Assembly: GCA_017405845.1 (NCBI GenBank)
Contig: JAFQZQ010000034.1
Span: 1 to 48,996, forward strand
DNA length: 48,996 bases
Direction of reading: 5' to 3'
Origin: Mogibacterium sp.
Lineage (GTDB): Bacteria; Bacillota; Clostridia; Peptostreptococcales; Anaerovoracaceae
This document shows positions 7,118 through 13,879 of the stretch, one piece after another (the first letter of the stretch is position 1; each line of letters opens with the position of its first letter). The translations under genes and the position numbers were made by a program. The notes below the pieces were generated by a model. It was not told the origin of the DNA. It was given only the letters and a program-made list of their open reading frames with translations, and made no database searches.

Positions 7118-8341
7118 TTAACTATTTCCTTGCGTCTTGATGTTGCACACCTTGCCGCTGTCTACGATATTCAGCAGCATCTCTTTTGTAGCATCTACAG
7201 CAAATCCATATACTTTGAGCCCATTCTTCTCAACATAGTGTATCTTGAATGCTGTCCACTCACGGATAGGTTCTCCCTCAACGCCGCTGGTATCTCCATC
7301 TACCATTTTCAGGAATTCCGGATGGTCTTTCTGATACTGCAGCATGCTTATGAAATGTTTCTTTGCATACTCCTCTTTGTTCGGCGGATCTTCATACAGG
7401 TCTTCCATGAATGGGTCTCTGAAGCTGAGAAGGTATGGGTATTTCTCCTGATCAAATGCAGTCCTGATTCCTATGTAGTCGGTATATACACCCAGTGGCT
7501 CGGCAAATCCTTCATCGTCTCCCGTGACTATCAGCGCCCATGGAAATCCGGTATCGTACTGGTCTATCCACTTGCAGGCTTCCTCATAATCCATATCTTC
7601 ATAAAGAGTTATATAAGCGATGTATCGTTTACCGTCATCCAATGCTGAAAGATCCTCGCGTATCCAGTCCTTTATGTCGCCATCAGATTCAACATCACGC
7701 ACAAACTCCGCATCAGACTTTCTGAACTCAGCGGGATCATAGATCTGAATATGATTTCTCTCTATTCGGCCGGATACTTCATGCTCCCTGGCATTATCTA
7801 TTCGCGTTTCATCCTCGAGCAGGAAGTCATATTTACCATATCCTATCGGCTGTGACTCCGTGTAATCATACTTAAACTGAGGAAGATATAACTCACTATA
7901 TACTCTTGCGTCGAGATCGAGTCGGGTCGCTTCGAAATACCCACCATCCTCATCTACACATTTAGCAACCACTTGAGTCGGATCATAATAAAACTTTGAC
8001 ACCAGACCCGGCATCAGCTTTATCAGCAAAGCTGCGATCAGGATGACTCCGATTGCAGAAAAAGCAATGATACTCTTTCTGGCTACCCTTCGGCTGCGGT
8101 CGATGGATCGTATAAGCGCCTTATCTTTCTTGATAAGCTCATCAAAAGTAATGCCATACTCGTCGCTGATGCACATAAGCGTCTCCATATCCGGATAGTT
8201 CTTGCCGTGCTCCCAGTTGGAGACAGTCTGCCTTGTTACATGAAACTTCTCAGCGAACTCGGTCTGACTCAGGCCTTCTGCTTTTCGTATTTCAAGTATT
8301 TTCTGCCCTATATCCATAGTTCTGCTTTCTTTATCGATCAT
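7118..8341 (-). CDS. Membrane-anchored XRE-family HTH sensor with large outer domain
   Basis: A 407-aa protein with a helix-turn-helix at residues 13-68 (LSQTEFAEKFHVTRQTVSNW), a basic joint (DRSRRVARKS), one span at 90-110 and a roughly 295-residue extracytoplasmic domain. I do not recognise that domain. An internal ATG at residue 9 (MDIGQK) aligns with the starts of its two relatives downstream and could be the true start. Its HTH part is close to those of 8541-9290 and 9465-10370, while the outer parts differ, so the three look like one regulator scaffold with exchanged sensors. It is followed closely by several membrane-protein genes, probably its operon. Confidence 0.85.
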   Translation of the reverse strand: MIDKESRTMDIGQKILEIRKAEGLSQTEFAEKFHVTRQTVSNWEHGKNYPDMETLMCISDEYGITFDELIKKDKALIRSIDRSRRVARKSIIAFSAIGVILIAALLIKLMPGLVSKFYYDPTQVVAKCVDEDGGYFEATRLDLDARVYSELYLPQFKYDYTESQPIGYGKYDFLLEDETRIDNAREHEVSGRIERNHIQIYDPAEFRKSDAEFVRDVESDGDIKDWIREDLSALDDGKRYIAYITLYEDMDYEEACKWIDQYDTGFPWALIVTGDDEGFAEPLGVYTDYIGIRTAFDQEKYPYLLSFRDPFMEDLYEDPPNKEEYAKKHFISMLQYQKDHPEFLKMVDGDTSGVEGEPIREWTAFKIHYVEKNGLKVYGFAVDATKEMLLNIVDSGKVCNIKTQGNS

Positions 8342-8393
8342 TACTATCCATCCTGATTGTATATCCCATACCCGCTGCAGTCACGCAAGCGGA

Positions 8394-8412
8394 GTTTTAC
8401 ATGCGTTTTACA
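8394..8412 (-). promoter_or_regulatory. Direct repeat upstream of the HTH sensor gene
   Basis: GTTTTACA occurs twice (8394-8401 and 8405-8412) with an 11-bp period, about 55-70 bp upstream of the start of the 7118-8341 gene. On the minus strand it reads TGTAAAAC-GCA-TGTAAAAC. Copies one helical turn apart are typical operators for XRE-type dimers. A TATACAAT-like -10 box lies between the repeat and the gene. The role is inferred. Confidence 0.4.
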
Positions 8413-8437
8413 CTAGCTCAATTCTGCTGTTTTTCCA

Positions 8438-8470
8438 GTAAAAAGAACAGCAGCCCGTAGCAGACTGCTG
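8438..8470 (-). terminator. Rho-independent terminator after the 8541-9290 gene
   Basis: On the minus strand, CAGCAG (8470-8465) and CTGCTG (8453-8448) form a stem followed by TTCTTTTTA. It lies about 70 bp downstream of the stop of 8541-9290, which separates that gene from the next operon. Confidence 0.65.
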
Positions 8471-8540
8471 CCCCTTTACCCTAACGTCTATTGTATCACT
8501 TAAGGTAAATATCTTTATGTATTAATTATGATAGCAGGGT

Positions 8541-9290
8541 TCAATCGTTTGCCTGCCAGACTATGGATTTTGACTTGGAGTCTATTATCTTGTCAAAATC
8601 CTCTGAACAGATCATTGATACTCTTTTGCTAACATTTTCTGCATTAAAGTTTATATTGGAGCGTTCCACTGTAATTTCAAGTGTATTAGGTTCATCTTCA
8701 CTCCCCAATACATATGTATCATAGTACTTATCAGTTGTCAGGATGACTTCATACAAATGTCCTGTGGTAAGAAGTCTGAAATAGTCCGTATCATTTATTA
8801 CATGACGTTCTGAGGATATTGAAACCTTCTCCCCATTATCCTTGATGATATAGTCCGGCCCATCAGGATCAATGTAAGTTGCTATTTCCTTATCTTTATC
8901 AACAGTGACGTCCTCGAGAGTGATCTCTCTTACTGTGATCTGATAATCCGAAGGTTTAAGTGTTGTGAATGTATTTTGCAATATCAAAATAGATGCCAGG
9001 AAAACTGTAGCTACTATAATAACCGCAATTACCATTTTGATTCTATGATACCTTCCTTGCTTCTGTTCTTTAGTTATCTCACTGACCATTTCTCTGTCTC
9101 CCTTCAGCAATGCATCAAGTGAAACGCCAAAAGAATCGCTTAACACAACTAATGTATCAAGGTCAGGGTAACTCTTACCATTCTCCCAGTTTGATATTGT
9201 CTGTCTGGTAACGCTGCAGATCTCTGCAAGCTCATCCTGTGTAAGATCGTTCTCTTTACGGATCCCCAGGATTCTTTTGCCTAATTCCAT
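8541..9290 (-). CDS. Membrane-anchored XRE-family HTH sensor
   Basis: A 249-aa protein with a helix-turn-helix at residues 5-60 (LTQDELAEICSVTRQTISNW), one span at 85-106 and an outer domain of about 143 residues with many beta-forming stretches and no cysteine pair. The start is supported by AAGGAG 7 bp upstream. It stands alone between its own promoter region and a terminator at 8438-8470. The sensor domain is not one I recognise. It is the second of four such proteins in the element. Confidence 0.85.
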   Translation of the reverse strand: MELGKRILGIRKENDLTQDELAEICSVTRQTISNWENGKSYPDLDTLVVLSDSFGVSLDALLKGDREMVSEITKEQKQGRYHRIKMVIAVIIVATVFLASILILQNTFTTLKPSDYQITVREITLEDVTVDKDKEIATYIDPDGPDYIIKDNGEKVSISSERHVINDTDYFRLLTTGHLYEVILTTDKYYDTYVLGSEDEPNTLEITVERSNINFNAENVSKRVSMICSEDFDKIIDSKSKSIVWQAND

Positions 9291-9413
9291 CTTGATGCTC
9301 CTTGGTTTTGTTTTGCACGGTCAGTGTAAGATCATTGTATCTCAAAGTCTATCAAAGAGCGTTAACATCTAACGAATTCATCACGCAAAGAATCTTTGCT
9401 TACAAATGATAGA

Positions 9414-9433
9414 GCGACACAGACCTGTGCCGC
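9414..9433 (-). terminator. Hairpin after the PASTA sensor gene
   Basis: On the minus strand, GCGGCACAG (9433-9425) pairs with CTGTGTCGC (9422-9414), with one G-U pair and a short loop. It lies 31 bp past the stop of 9465-10370. The following bases (TCTATCATTT) are only moderately T-rich, so termination is likely but not certain. Confidence 0.4.
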
Positions 9434-9464
9434 CCTAATGATCAAACTGTCTTGAACTATCTTT

Positions 9465-10370
9465 TTACTCTTCGTTTATAGTAATGTCTACGCTGGACCC
9501 AGATCCGAGATTAGTACCTGCAGGAGGATCCTGCTTATCAACAACACCTTTTTCATTATCGCTTATAACATATGTTATGTTTCCCAGCTCAAGACCTGCC
9601 TCTTTTAATGCAGCCACAGCATCATCCTTTGTCATGCCTGTTAGGTCCGGAACTATAGCAGTTTCGTCATTGTTTCCCGGGCCATATCGTCCTGATCCGT
9701 TGTATATCCAGAACTGATCTATTTCAGTCACACCATCCTCAGCAAACACAGGGATAACTATATAATAATTCTTCCCATTTCTTTGATTCTTTCTTTCCAT
9801 ATATTCGTCAGCTTCCTCAGGAGTGCTGACAGGAGACCCATCCAGATTATCAAGATCTGTACGCTTTACATAGCCTTGTTTGCCATTTACGCCTGAAGCG
9901 GCAATAAGATCAGGCGCATGATCTTCATAACCTTCACCCGCACCCATCCAGTCAGGGCCATAAGTCTGGCCATTCTCATTTTTAGGATATACATAATCCT
10001 TATCCTCTATGCCCGGTAAAGCAGAACTTTCATATGTACCCCTTTTGCTCTGCTGTAATGCAACCGCAGCTGTAATTACAAGCAAAATAATTGCTACCGG
10101 AACCACTATCCTGAGCCACCGTGTAGCCTTGATTGCCTGGTCGCTGGCTTTATCGATATGAGAAATATACTCCACGTCATCTTTAAGCAAAGTATCGAAT
10201 GAGATCGCATATTCATCACTTATACTTCTCAAAATGCTGAGATCAGGATAGTTCTTGTTATTTTCCCAGTTTGAGACCGTCTGCCTTGACACATGAAACT
10301 TATCAGCAAACTCTGCTTGTGTCATTCCTTGATCAGCCCTTATTTTCTGAATCTTGTTGCCAATATCCAT
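9465..10370 (-). CDS. Membrane-anchored HTH regulator with extracellular PASTA domain
   Basis: A 301-aa protein with three clear parts: a helix-turn-helix at residues 5-60 (MTQAEFADKFHVSRQTVSNW), one span at 85-105 and an outer region ending in a PASTA domain at 239-301. The PASTA domain opens IVPDLTGMTKDDAVAALKEA and contains the usual VVDKQDPPAGTNLGSGSSV ending. PASTA domains of Ser/Thr kinases and PBPs bind muropeptides or unlinked peptidoglycan. Here the domain is joined directly to a DNA-binding domain with no kinase. I infer a one-component sensor of cell wall state. The middle outer region (GYVKRTDLD, TPEEADEYM) resembles a segment seen in other exported Bacillota proteins. GGAGG precedes the start. 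Confidence 0.9.
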   Translation of the reverse strand: MDIGNKIQKIRADQGMTQAEFADKFHVSRQTVSNWENNKNYPDLSILRSISDEYAISFDTLLKDDVEYISHIDKASDQAIKATRWLRIVVPVAIILLVITAAVALQQSKRGTYESSALPGIEDKDYVYPKNENGQTYGPDWMGAGEGYEDHAPDLIAASGVNGKQGYVKRTDLDNLDGSPVSTPEEADEYMERKNQRNGKNYYIVIPVFAEDGVTEIDQFWIYNGSGRYGPGNNDETAIVPDLTGMTKDDAVAALKEAGLELGNITYVISDNEKGVVDKQDPPAGTNLGSGSSVDITINEE

Positions 10371-10526
10371 TGTGTACCTCCTGCTTCATTCTGTTACAAA
10401 ATGATAGTGCTCACTTGCAAAACCTGTAAAGCAAGAATCATTTGACATGCTGAAGAACTGTCACGTAAGTACTTGAAAAAGCATTGTAAGCATTGTAAGC
10501 ATTATTGCGCTATTCATCTTAAATAC
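10371..10526. other. Regulatory gap with short direct repeats
   Basis: No gene is visible. On the minus strand, TTTACA and TATCAT about 18 bp apart make a plausible promoter for the PASTA sensor gene. The stretch CTTGC...GCAAG overlaps it as a short inverted repeat. Further right, GCATTGTAA occurs twice in tandem at 10481-10499, after TACTTGAAAA; a second TACTTGAAAA at 10524 forms the -35 region of the antitoxin RNA. Confidence 0.4.
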
Positions 10527-10555
10527 TTGAAAATGCAGCAGCATTTGATTATTAT
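10527..10555 (+). promoter_or_regulatory. Promoter of the antitoxin RNA
   Basis: TTGAAA (10527-10532) and TATTAT (10550-10555) are spaced by exactly 17 bp on the plus strand. Transcription should start near 10562. The resulting RNA begins with the same AAAGGCTACC sequence as the convergent toxin mRNA. Confidence 0.6.
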
Positions 10556-10561
10556 AAGCAT

Positions 10562-10651
10562 AGATAAAGGCTACCGATAGACGGTTAGCCCGCATATGAA
10601 TTAGTTAGATAATAACCGCATCAATGTGGCGTTGGGCGGTTATTTTCTTTT
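10562..10651 (+). ncRNA. Candidate type I antitoxin RNA
   Basis: This plus-strand transcript of about 90 nt would start near 10562, form a 5' hairpin GGCTACC (10569-10575) / GGTTAGCC (10583-10590), and end at a terminator with stem AATAACCGC (10611-10619) / GCGGTTATT (10636-10644) followed by TTCTTTT. Its 3' end is antisense to the end of the 27-aa toxin gene. Its 5' hairpin resembles that of the toxin mRNA. Convergent RNAs sharing sequence at the 5' ends and overlapping at the terminator recall the par/Fst locus of pAD1. Confidence 0.5.
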
Positions 10652-10723
10652 GCCAAGGCTGTACCCGGCTACGAAGAAAGCGAGCGCGAAACCCACGATC
10701 TGCATGAACTGGAATACGTCCAT
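10640..10723 (-). CDS. Small hydrophobic peptide, probable type I toxin
   Basis: A 27-aa peptide: acidic start (MDVFQF), a hydrophobic span at about residues 7-22 and a basic end (GKRK). A near-perfect ribosome site (AAAGGAGGG) stands 7 bp before the ATG. The leader is long and structured, with inverted repeats CCCTCC/GGAGGG and GCTACC/GGTAGGC. A convergent small RNA overlaps its 3' end. Short membrane-spanning peptides with a basic tail, a strong but folded ribosome site and a convergent antisense RNA are typical of Fst/TxpA/holin-like type I toxins. No family match could be checked. It probably stabilises the element. Confidence 0.5.
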   Translation of the reverse strand: MDVFQFMQIVGFALAFFVAGYSLGKRK

Positions 10724-10833
10724 AGCATTACCCTCCTTTCTATCAGATTTCCACAAAGGATTTCTATATATACGGAGGGTCACAGTCCCTCCGGAGAGGG
10801 CTAACCGCCTACCGTGTATGGTAGCCTTTCCGA

Positions 10834-10839
10834 ATTATA
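10834..10839 (-). promoter_or_regulatory. Extended -10 promoter of the toxin mRNA
   Basis: The minus strand reads TGCTATAAT, a perfect extended -10 box with a weak -35 (TGGAAC, 17 bp upstream). The start near 10827 gives a leader of about 105 nt containing the sequence GGCTACC...GGCGGTTAGCCC, the counterpart of the antitoxin RNA 5' end. Confidence 0.55.
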
Positions 10840-10851
10840 GCACAGTCATAT

Positions 10852-11925
10852 CTACCGTTCCATTGTTCTCTGCCTTGTATCTTTTTTGATATCGATCCTT
10901 CTTCCGGCAAGTTGTTCTGTCGCCATATCCATTAGTTTGTAAAGTGCTTTTCCCCATGCTTCTGCCCAGGTCTCCCTTCCCTGTTTGCTCAGCAGTCTGC
11001 ACATCTCCGCAACTATCGCTATCGCCCTTACAAGTATGCTGTTGTATTTTTCAGGATCGCTTTTGCCTCCGGCTTCCCTTATTGACTCTGCTGCCGGCTT
11101 GGATATCAGTTCCCTCTTTACCGTTATCAGGCCCTCTTTGGGTGCTCCATTACGGTACGCTGTCCATATCTTCCTGTTCCATTCATCTTTGAGTCTGTTG
11201 GACTCTTCTATGAATTCTGCATTAGGATTGTTCTTACCGATCTTCTTAGTCGGAAGGAATGGACTGTTCTTTGGGAACACCTGCATCTGATTTGGTTCGG
11301 ACAGCTGTCTGTTCATGAGATCTGTGAAGAAAACTTTTACATCTTCTGTGAATGATTTCTGTTTGAAGATCGGATTCTTTTTATCGAATAGATGCTCTTC
11401 ATACACTTCACCTTTGGGTATCATGCTGTAGCCAGGAAGCAGTTCTCCTTCGGCAGTCGCTTCCTTTTTTGTCCTGACATGCCTGCCTTCAGGATCAAAA
11501 TACATGTTACGAGTCGCTATCTTTCTCACCGGTTCATCCAGCTGCTGCCGCTCCGAATAGATCAGATGGATGTGATAATTCGTCTTCCTCTTGTTATGGT
11601 GAAGAGCTGCGATGCACTCTGTGCCATACTCTTTCCGATAGGATTCAACAAAGTATCTGAGCAGTTCATCCGGATCATAGCAGGTCATTTCTTTCGGCAA
11701 AGCTATTATCAGTTCTCTTGCCTCGATGCAGTTCCCACTCGTTCCGCTTCGCCTGAAGTCCGACTGATTCTCTTTTGCAAGATCCTGCCAGTACTTCCTC
11801 GGCACTGTTTCATAGACCGCATACAGGTTCTCCTGTTTCTTTTCATCGCTGATATATCTGATCCTGCCGACTACATTAGTCAGCTTTCCGTGCTGTATAA
11901 ATGTCACATTTTTTATAGGCGTCAC
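10852..11925 (-). CDS. MobA/MobL-type relaxase
   Basis: A 357-aa protein with the relaxase HUH motif HHNKRKTNYHIHLIYSER (H118 and H120, with H109/H110 upstream). Other family features are an N-terminal GRIRYISDEKKQENLYA and ARELIIALP. The enzyme should nick one strand at oriT and carry the DNA into a recipient through a helper secretion channel. The C-terminal 150 residues show no extra known domain. The start is preceded by a short leader that follows the oriT candidate at 11971-12022. No coupling protein or mating-channel gene accompanies it, so the element is mobilizable and not self-transmissible. Confidence 0.9.
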   Translation of the reverse strand: MTPIKNVTFIQHGKLTNVVGRIRYISDEKKQENLYAVYETVPRKYWQDLAKENQSDFRRSGTSGNCIEARELIIALPKEMTCYDPDELLRYFVESYRKEYGTECIAALHHNKRKTNYHIHLIYSERQQLDEPVRKIATRNMYFDPEGRHVRTKKEATAEGELLPGYSMIPKGEVYEEHLFDKKNPIFKQKSFTEDVKVFFTDLMNRQLSEPNQMQVFPKNSPFLPTKKIGKNNPNAEFIEESNRLKDEWNRKIWTAYRNGAPKEGLITVKRELISKPAAESIREAGGKSDPEKYNSILVRAIAIVAEMCRLLSKQGRETWAEAWGKALYKLMDMATEQLAGRRIDIKKDTRQRTMER

Positions 11926-11970
11926 CCCCTTTTCTTGAGCGCTCTTTATTTATAGGTACCGCCCCGCGAG

Positions 11971-12022
11971 GCGAAATACACAGAGAACGAACCGCAAGGT
12001 TTGTGCGATGGGTGTATTTCGC
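11971..12022 (-). other. Candidate origin of transfer (oriT)
   Basis: A perfect 11-bp inverted repeat, GCGAAATACAC (11971-11981) / GTGTATTTCGC (12012-12022), encloses a smaller hairpin CGAACC-GCAA-GGTTTG at 11988-12003. It lies about 45 bp upstream of the relaxase start. MobA/MobL relaxases recognise such an inverted repeat beside a nick site. The nick position cannot be read from the sequence. Confidence 0.55.
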
Positions 12023-12311
12023 TCTCAGTCGGCGAGGCCTTTATGGCTATACATTTTCATTGTTCATTTCCTTTATCTCCCCTGTCAGGAGTCAGTGTGG
12101 CTCCTCTGTATCCACAACTGTGTGCTCCTCATATGCTCCTTCGTCCTTCAGCTCCATGGCAGTAGTTTGGATCCCTCTTGATCACATTCATGATCTCTGG
12201 CTGTCATGAAGATCTGTCTGATTATTGTTCCCGGTCTATACCCTTCTCAAAAGTGTCGTATATCGGGTCACTTTTCAGAAAAAAGTCTTAGCTATCTCTA
12301 CTTTTCTGTTC
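12023..12311. other. Non-coding gap between oriT and the Cys-rich gene
   Basis: There is no convincing gene; frames of 19-21 codons exist on the minus strand but have no supporting pattern. A 7-bp inverted repeat, AAAAGTG/CACTTTT, stands at 12249-12255 and 12269-12275. It may be a weak terminator or an RNA structure between the replication and mobilisation genes. Confidence 0.35.
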
Positions 12312-12467
12312 TCAATCTTTCTTGTCGATGTCTGTATCCTTTCCAGGTCGCTTGCCCATCCTGTACGGCCATAGTGGGCACCATTCGATCGGACAGAGTC
12401 GTATCTCTTTCTTCTCTCCGCAGCAACAGTCAATACACTTTGCTCTGATTGCTTTCATAGGTGTCAT
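12312..12467 (-). CDS. Small Cys-rich protein typical of mobile elements
   Basis: A 51-aa protein: MTPMKAIRAKCIDCCCGEKK, then IRLCPIEWCPLWPYRMGKRP. I recognise this pattern (KAIRAKCxxCCCG...LCPxxxCxLxPYRxGKxP) as a small, widespread protein of Bacillota phages and integrative elements without a known function. The six cysteines could bind a metal. Its ATG overlaps the TGA of the replication gene (ATGA), so the two are coupled. It was found by reading the minus strand. Confidence 0.75.
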   Translation of the reverse strand: MTPMKAIRAKCIDCCCGEKKEIRLCPIEWCPLWPYRMGKRPGKDTDIDKKD

Positions 12468-13420
12468 GCTTCCCATGCACTCGCCTCCCTTCTGAACATA
12501 TCTCTGGTGACCTCCATATCCAGTCCAAGCTCATATGTCGACGATGCATTGTACAGTGCCGTCATGATATATCCTCTGGTATTTACAATGTTTCTCGGTG
12601 CCGATCTCAGGCTGTCTATTACTTCCTTCACCACATAGCTGTTTATCTTTCTGAATCTCTCTTGTATGATCGATGCCGGTATCCTTTCTCCGTTGATAAG
12701 TTGCGGCTCAGTTCTATACAGATTGTTTTCTGCTATGATCTCTACTATCTCATCTATCATTCCTCTGTCTGATCGCAGGTCTCTTGTCAGAGCTTCGTAA
12801 TCTACCTGCTCTCTGACCCGTTCGATCTCCGCTTGATAGATAGAGTCGTAATCTATGTTTGTAATTTCTGTAGTATTCTCTGTATTTGTCATAGGTTTTT
12901 TCATACTACCTGCTTGGTTTTTTCCTATGACCTCATCGGTTTTTTCAGATACCCTGGTCGGATTTTTCCTACCAGGGGTTTCGTATCCCTCAGGGAATGT
13001 GATCTCCAGAAGCCTGTCTGCAAAGAGTTCTATATACATCACGTTATTCAGGGTGGTACTGTCTGTCTCAACATTTCTTAATTGCCTCTTTATCAGCCCA
13101 AGCTTCTCCAGACGTTCTATCGCTCTTCTGCTCTGATCCTTAGTCAGTCCGAACTTATTCAAAAGATGCTTATAACTCATCTGCAGGAGATCAGCTTTGA
13201 ACCGCTTAATAAGCTTTATGCCCCCGGCATCACTCTCATCACACTCCTCTCTTGGTCTGTGCCAGTACAGGATTTCTGAGAGGATCGTTATCGCTGTAAG
13301 ATCCGGCTTCCCTTTTTCTGTCCGTATGGTGCTGTACCACGAATTCGGTATTATATTGCCGGTGAAAATCACTCCATACAGAGCATCTACTGAGTTGACC
13401 CCTGTTTTGCTCACCTGCAT
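12464..13420 (-). CDS. Replication-type protein with C-terminal DUF6017 domain
   Basis: A 318-aa protein. The N-terminal 120 residues contain a winged-helix-like segment (LNKFGLTKDQSRRAIERLEK, followed by LGLIKRQ), suitable for DNA binding. A variable polar linker runs to about residue 185. The C-terminal part (IDYDSIYQAEIERVREQVDY to TRGYIMTALYNA) fits DUF6017, which is found in replication initiators of conjugative elements of Clostridia. It probably starts replication of the excised circle. The gene follows the Xis-like gene by 15 bp and is coupled to the Cys-rich gene. Its operon is controlled by the operators at 13749-13835. Confidence 0.75.
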   Translation of the reverse strand: MQVSKTGVNSVDALYGVIFTGNIIPNSWYSTIRTEKGKPDLTAITILSEILYWHRPREECDESDAGGIKLIKRFKADLLQMSYKHLLNKFGLTKDQSRRAIERLEKLGLIKRQLRNVETDSTTLNNVMYIELFADRLLEITFPEGYETPGRKNPTRVSEKTDEVIGKNQAGSMKKPMTNTENTTEITNIDYDSIYQAEIERVREQVDYEALTRDLRSDRGMIDEIVEIIAENNLYRTEPQLINGERIPASIIQERFRKINSYVVKEVIDSLRSAPRNIVNTRGYIMTALYNASSTYELGLDMEVTRDMFRREASAWEA

Positions 13421-13435
13421 ATTTCACACCTCGCT

Positions 13436-13639
13436 TCAGCTCAGCCGCTCGCCGCCAAGCTGTTCTTCGAGGTACCGCTCTACTGCTTCAACAGACAGAA
13501 GTGCTTTTTTGCCTGCCATCATCGCCGGTATCTTTTCTTCCTTTACAAGCTGCCTTAATTGCCATTCAGTGAGCTGGCAACCGGGATCAATCGCTCTTAA
13601 TTCTTTTATCGTCTCCTTGATCGTTCTTACTTTCGTCAC
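13436..13639 (-). CDS. Excisionase-like small HTH protein
   Basis: A 67-aa protein with GTG start. The sequence (QLTEWQLRQLVKEEKIPAMM, then GKKALLSVEAVERYLEEQ) fits the winged-helix fold of Xis/excisionase-family proteins, where a helix and beta wing lie before a C-terminal helix. It should bend DNA at the element ends and drive excision with the integrase. It is the first clear gene of the leftward operon, under a consensus promoter that carries repressor sites. A shorter basic frame (13587-13727) overlaps its start. Confidence 0.75.
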   Translation of the reverse strand: MTKVRTIKETIKELRAIDPGCQLTEWQLRQLVKEEKIPAMMAGKKALLSVEAVERYLEEQLGGERLS

Positions 13640-13727
13640 TTATACCTTCCTTTCCGAAAGCTCGCTTCTTTCTTCTTCTCCGCACTACTTTTTCTTTGAT
13701 TCTTTTAGTCGTTTTGTAAATGTTCAT
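13587..13727 (-). CDS. Possible basic leader peptide (46 aa)
   Basis: The frame MNIYKTTKRIKEKVVRRRRK continues with a polar tail and overlaps the Xis-like gene by 53 bp in another frame. It has a better ribosome site (GGAGG, 8 bp before the ATG) than the Xis-like gene. It could be a real basic DNA-binding peptide or a leader that couples translation to the next gene. Evidence is limited to the ribosome site and the composition. Confidence 0.3.
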   Translation of the reverse strand: MNIYKTTKRIKEKVVRRRRKKRAFGKEGISDESKNDQGDDKRIKSD

Positions 13728-13748
13728 CTTGATTTCCTCCTTAATATC

Positions 13749-13855
13749 AAGTTATAGCTTTATCGAGTATTACAGTATAACTAAAGCTATAACTTTTGTC
13801 AAGCCTATTATTTTGTAAAAATAAAGTTGAAACTTGTTTTTGTTTGGTATATACT
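13749..13855. promoter_or_regulatory. Divergent promoters with three repressor operators
   Basis: Leftward promoter (minus): TTGACA (13802-13797), 17 bp, TATACT (13779-13774). Rightward promoter (plus): TTGAAA (13827-13832), 17 bp, TATACT (13850-13855). Three related 12-bp dyads occur: AAGTTATAGCTT (13749-13760), AAGCTATAACTT (13784-13795, inside the leftward spacer) and AAGTTGAAACTT (13824-13835, over the rightward -35). The first two belong to a perfect 14-bp inverted repeat. The HTH protein encoded at 13880 is the likely ligand. It would repress both its own gene and the xis-rep operon. Confidence 0.75.
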
Positions 13856-13879
13856 ATTACTGACAGGAGGATCAATACA

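Noticed and set aside
13796..13879. An N-terminal extension of the element repressor starting at 13796.
   Set aside because: It would begin inside the operator region and upstream of the rightward promoter; the ATG at 13880 has a strong ribosome site and starts the HTH domain correctly.
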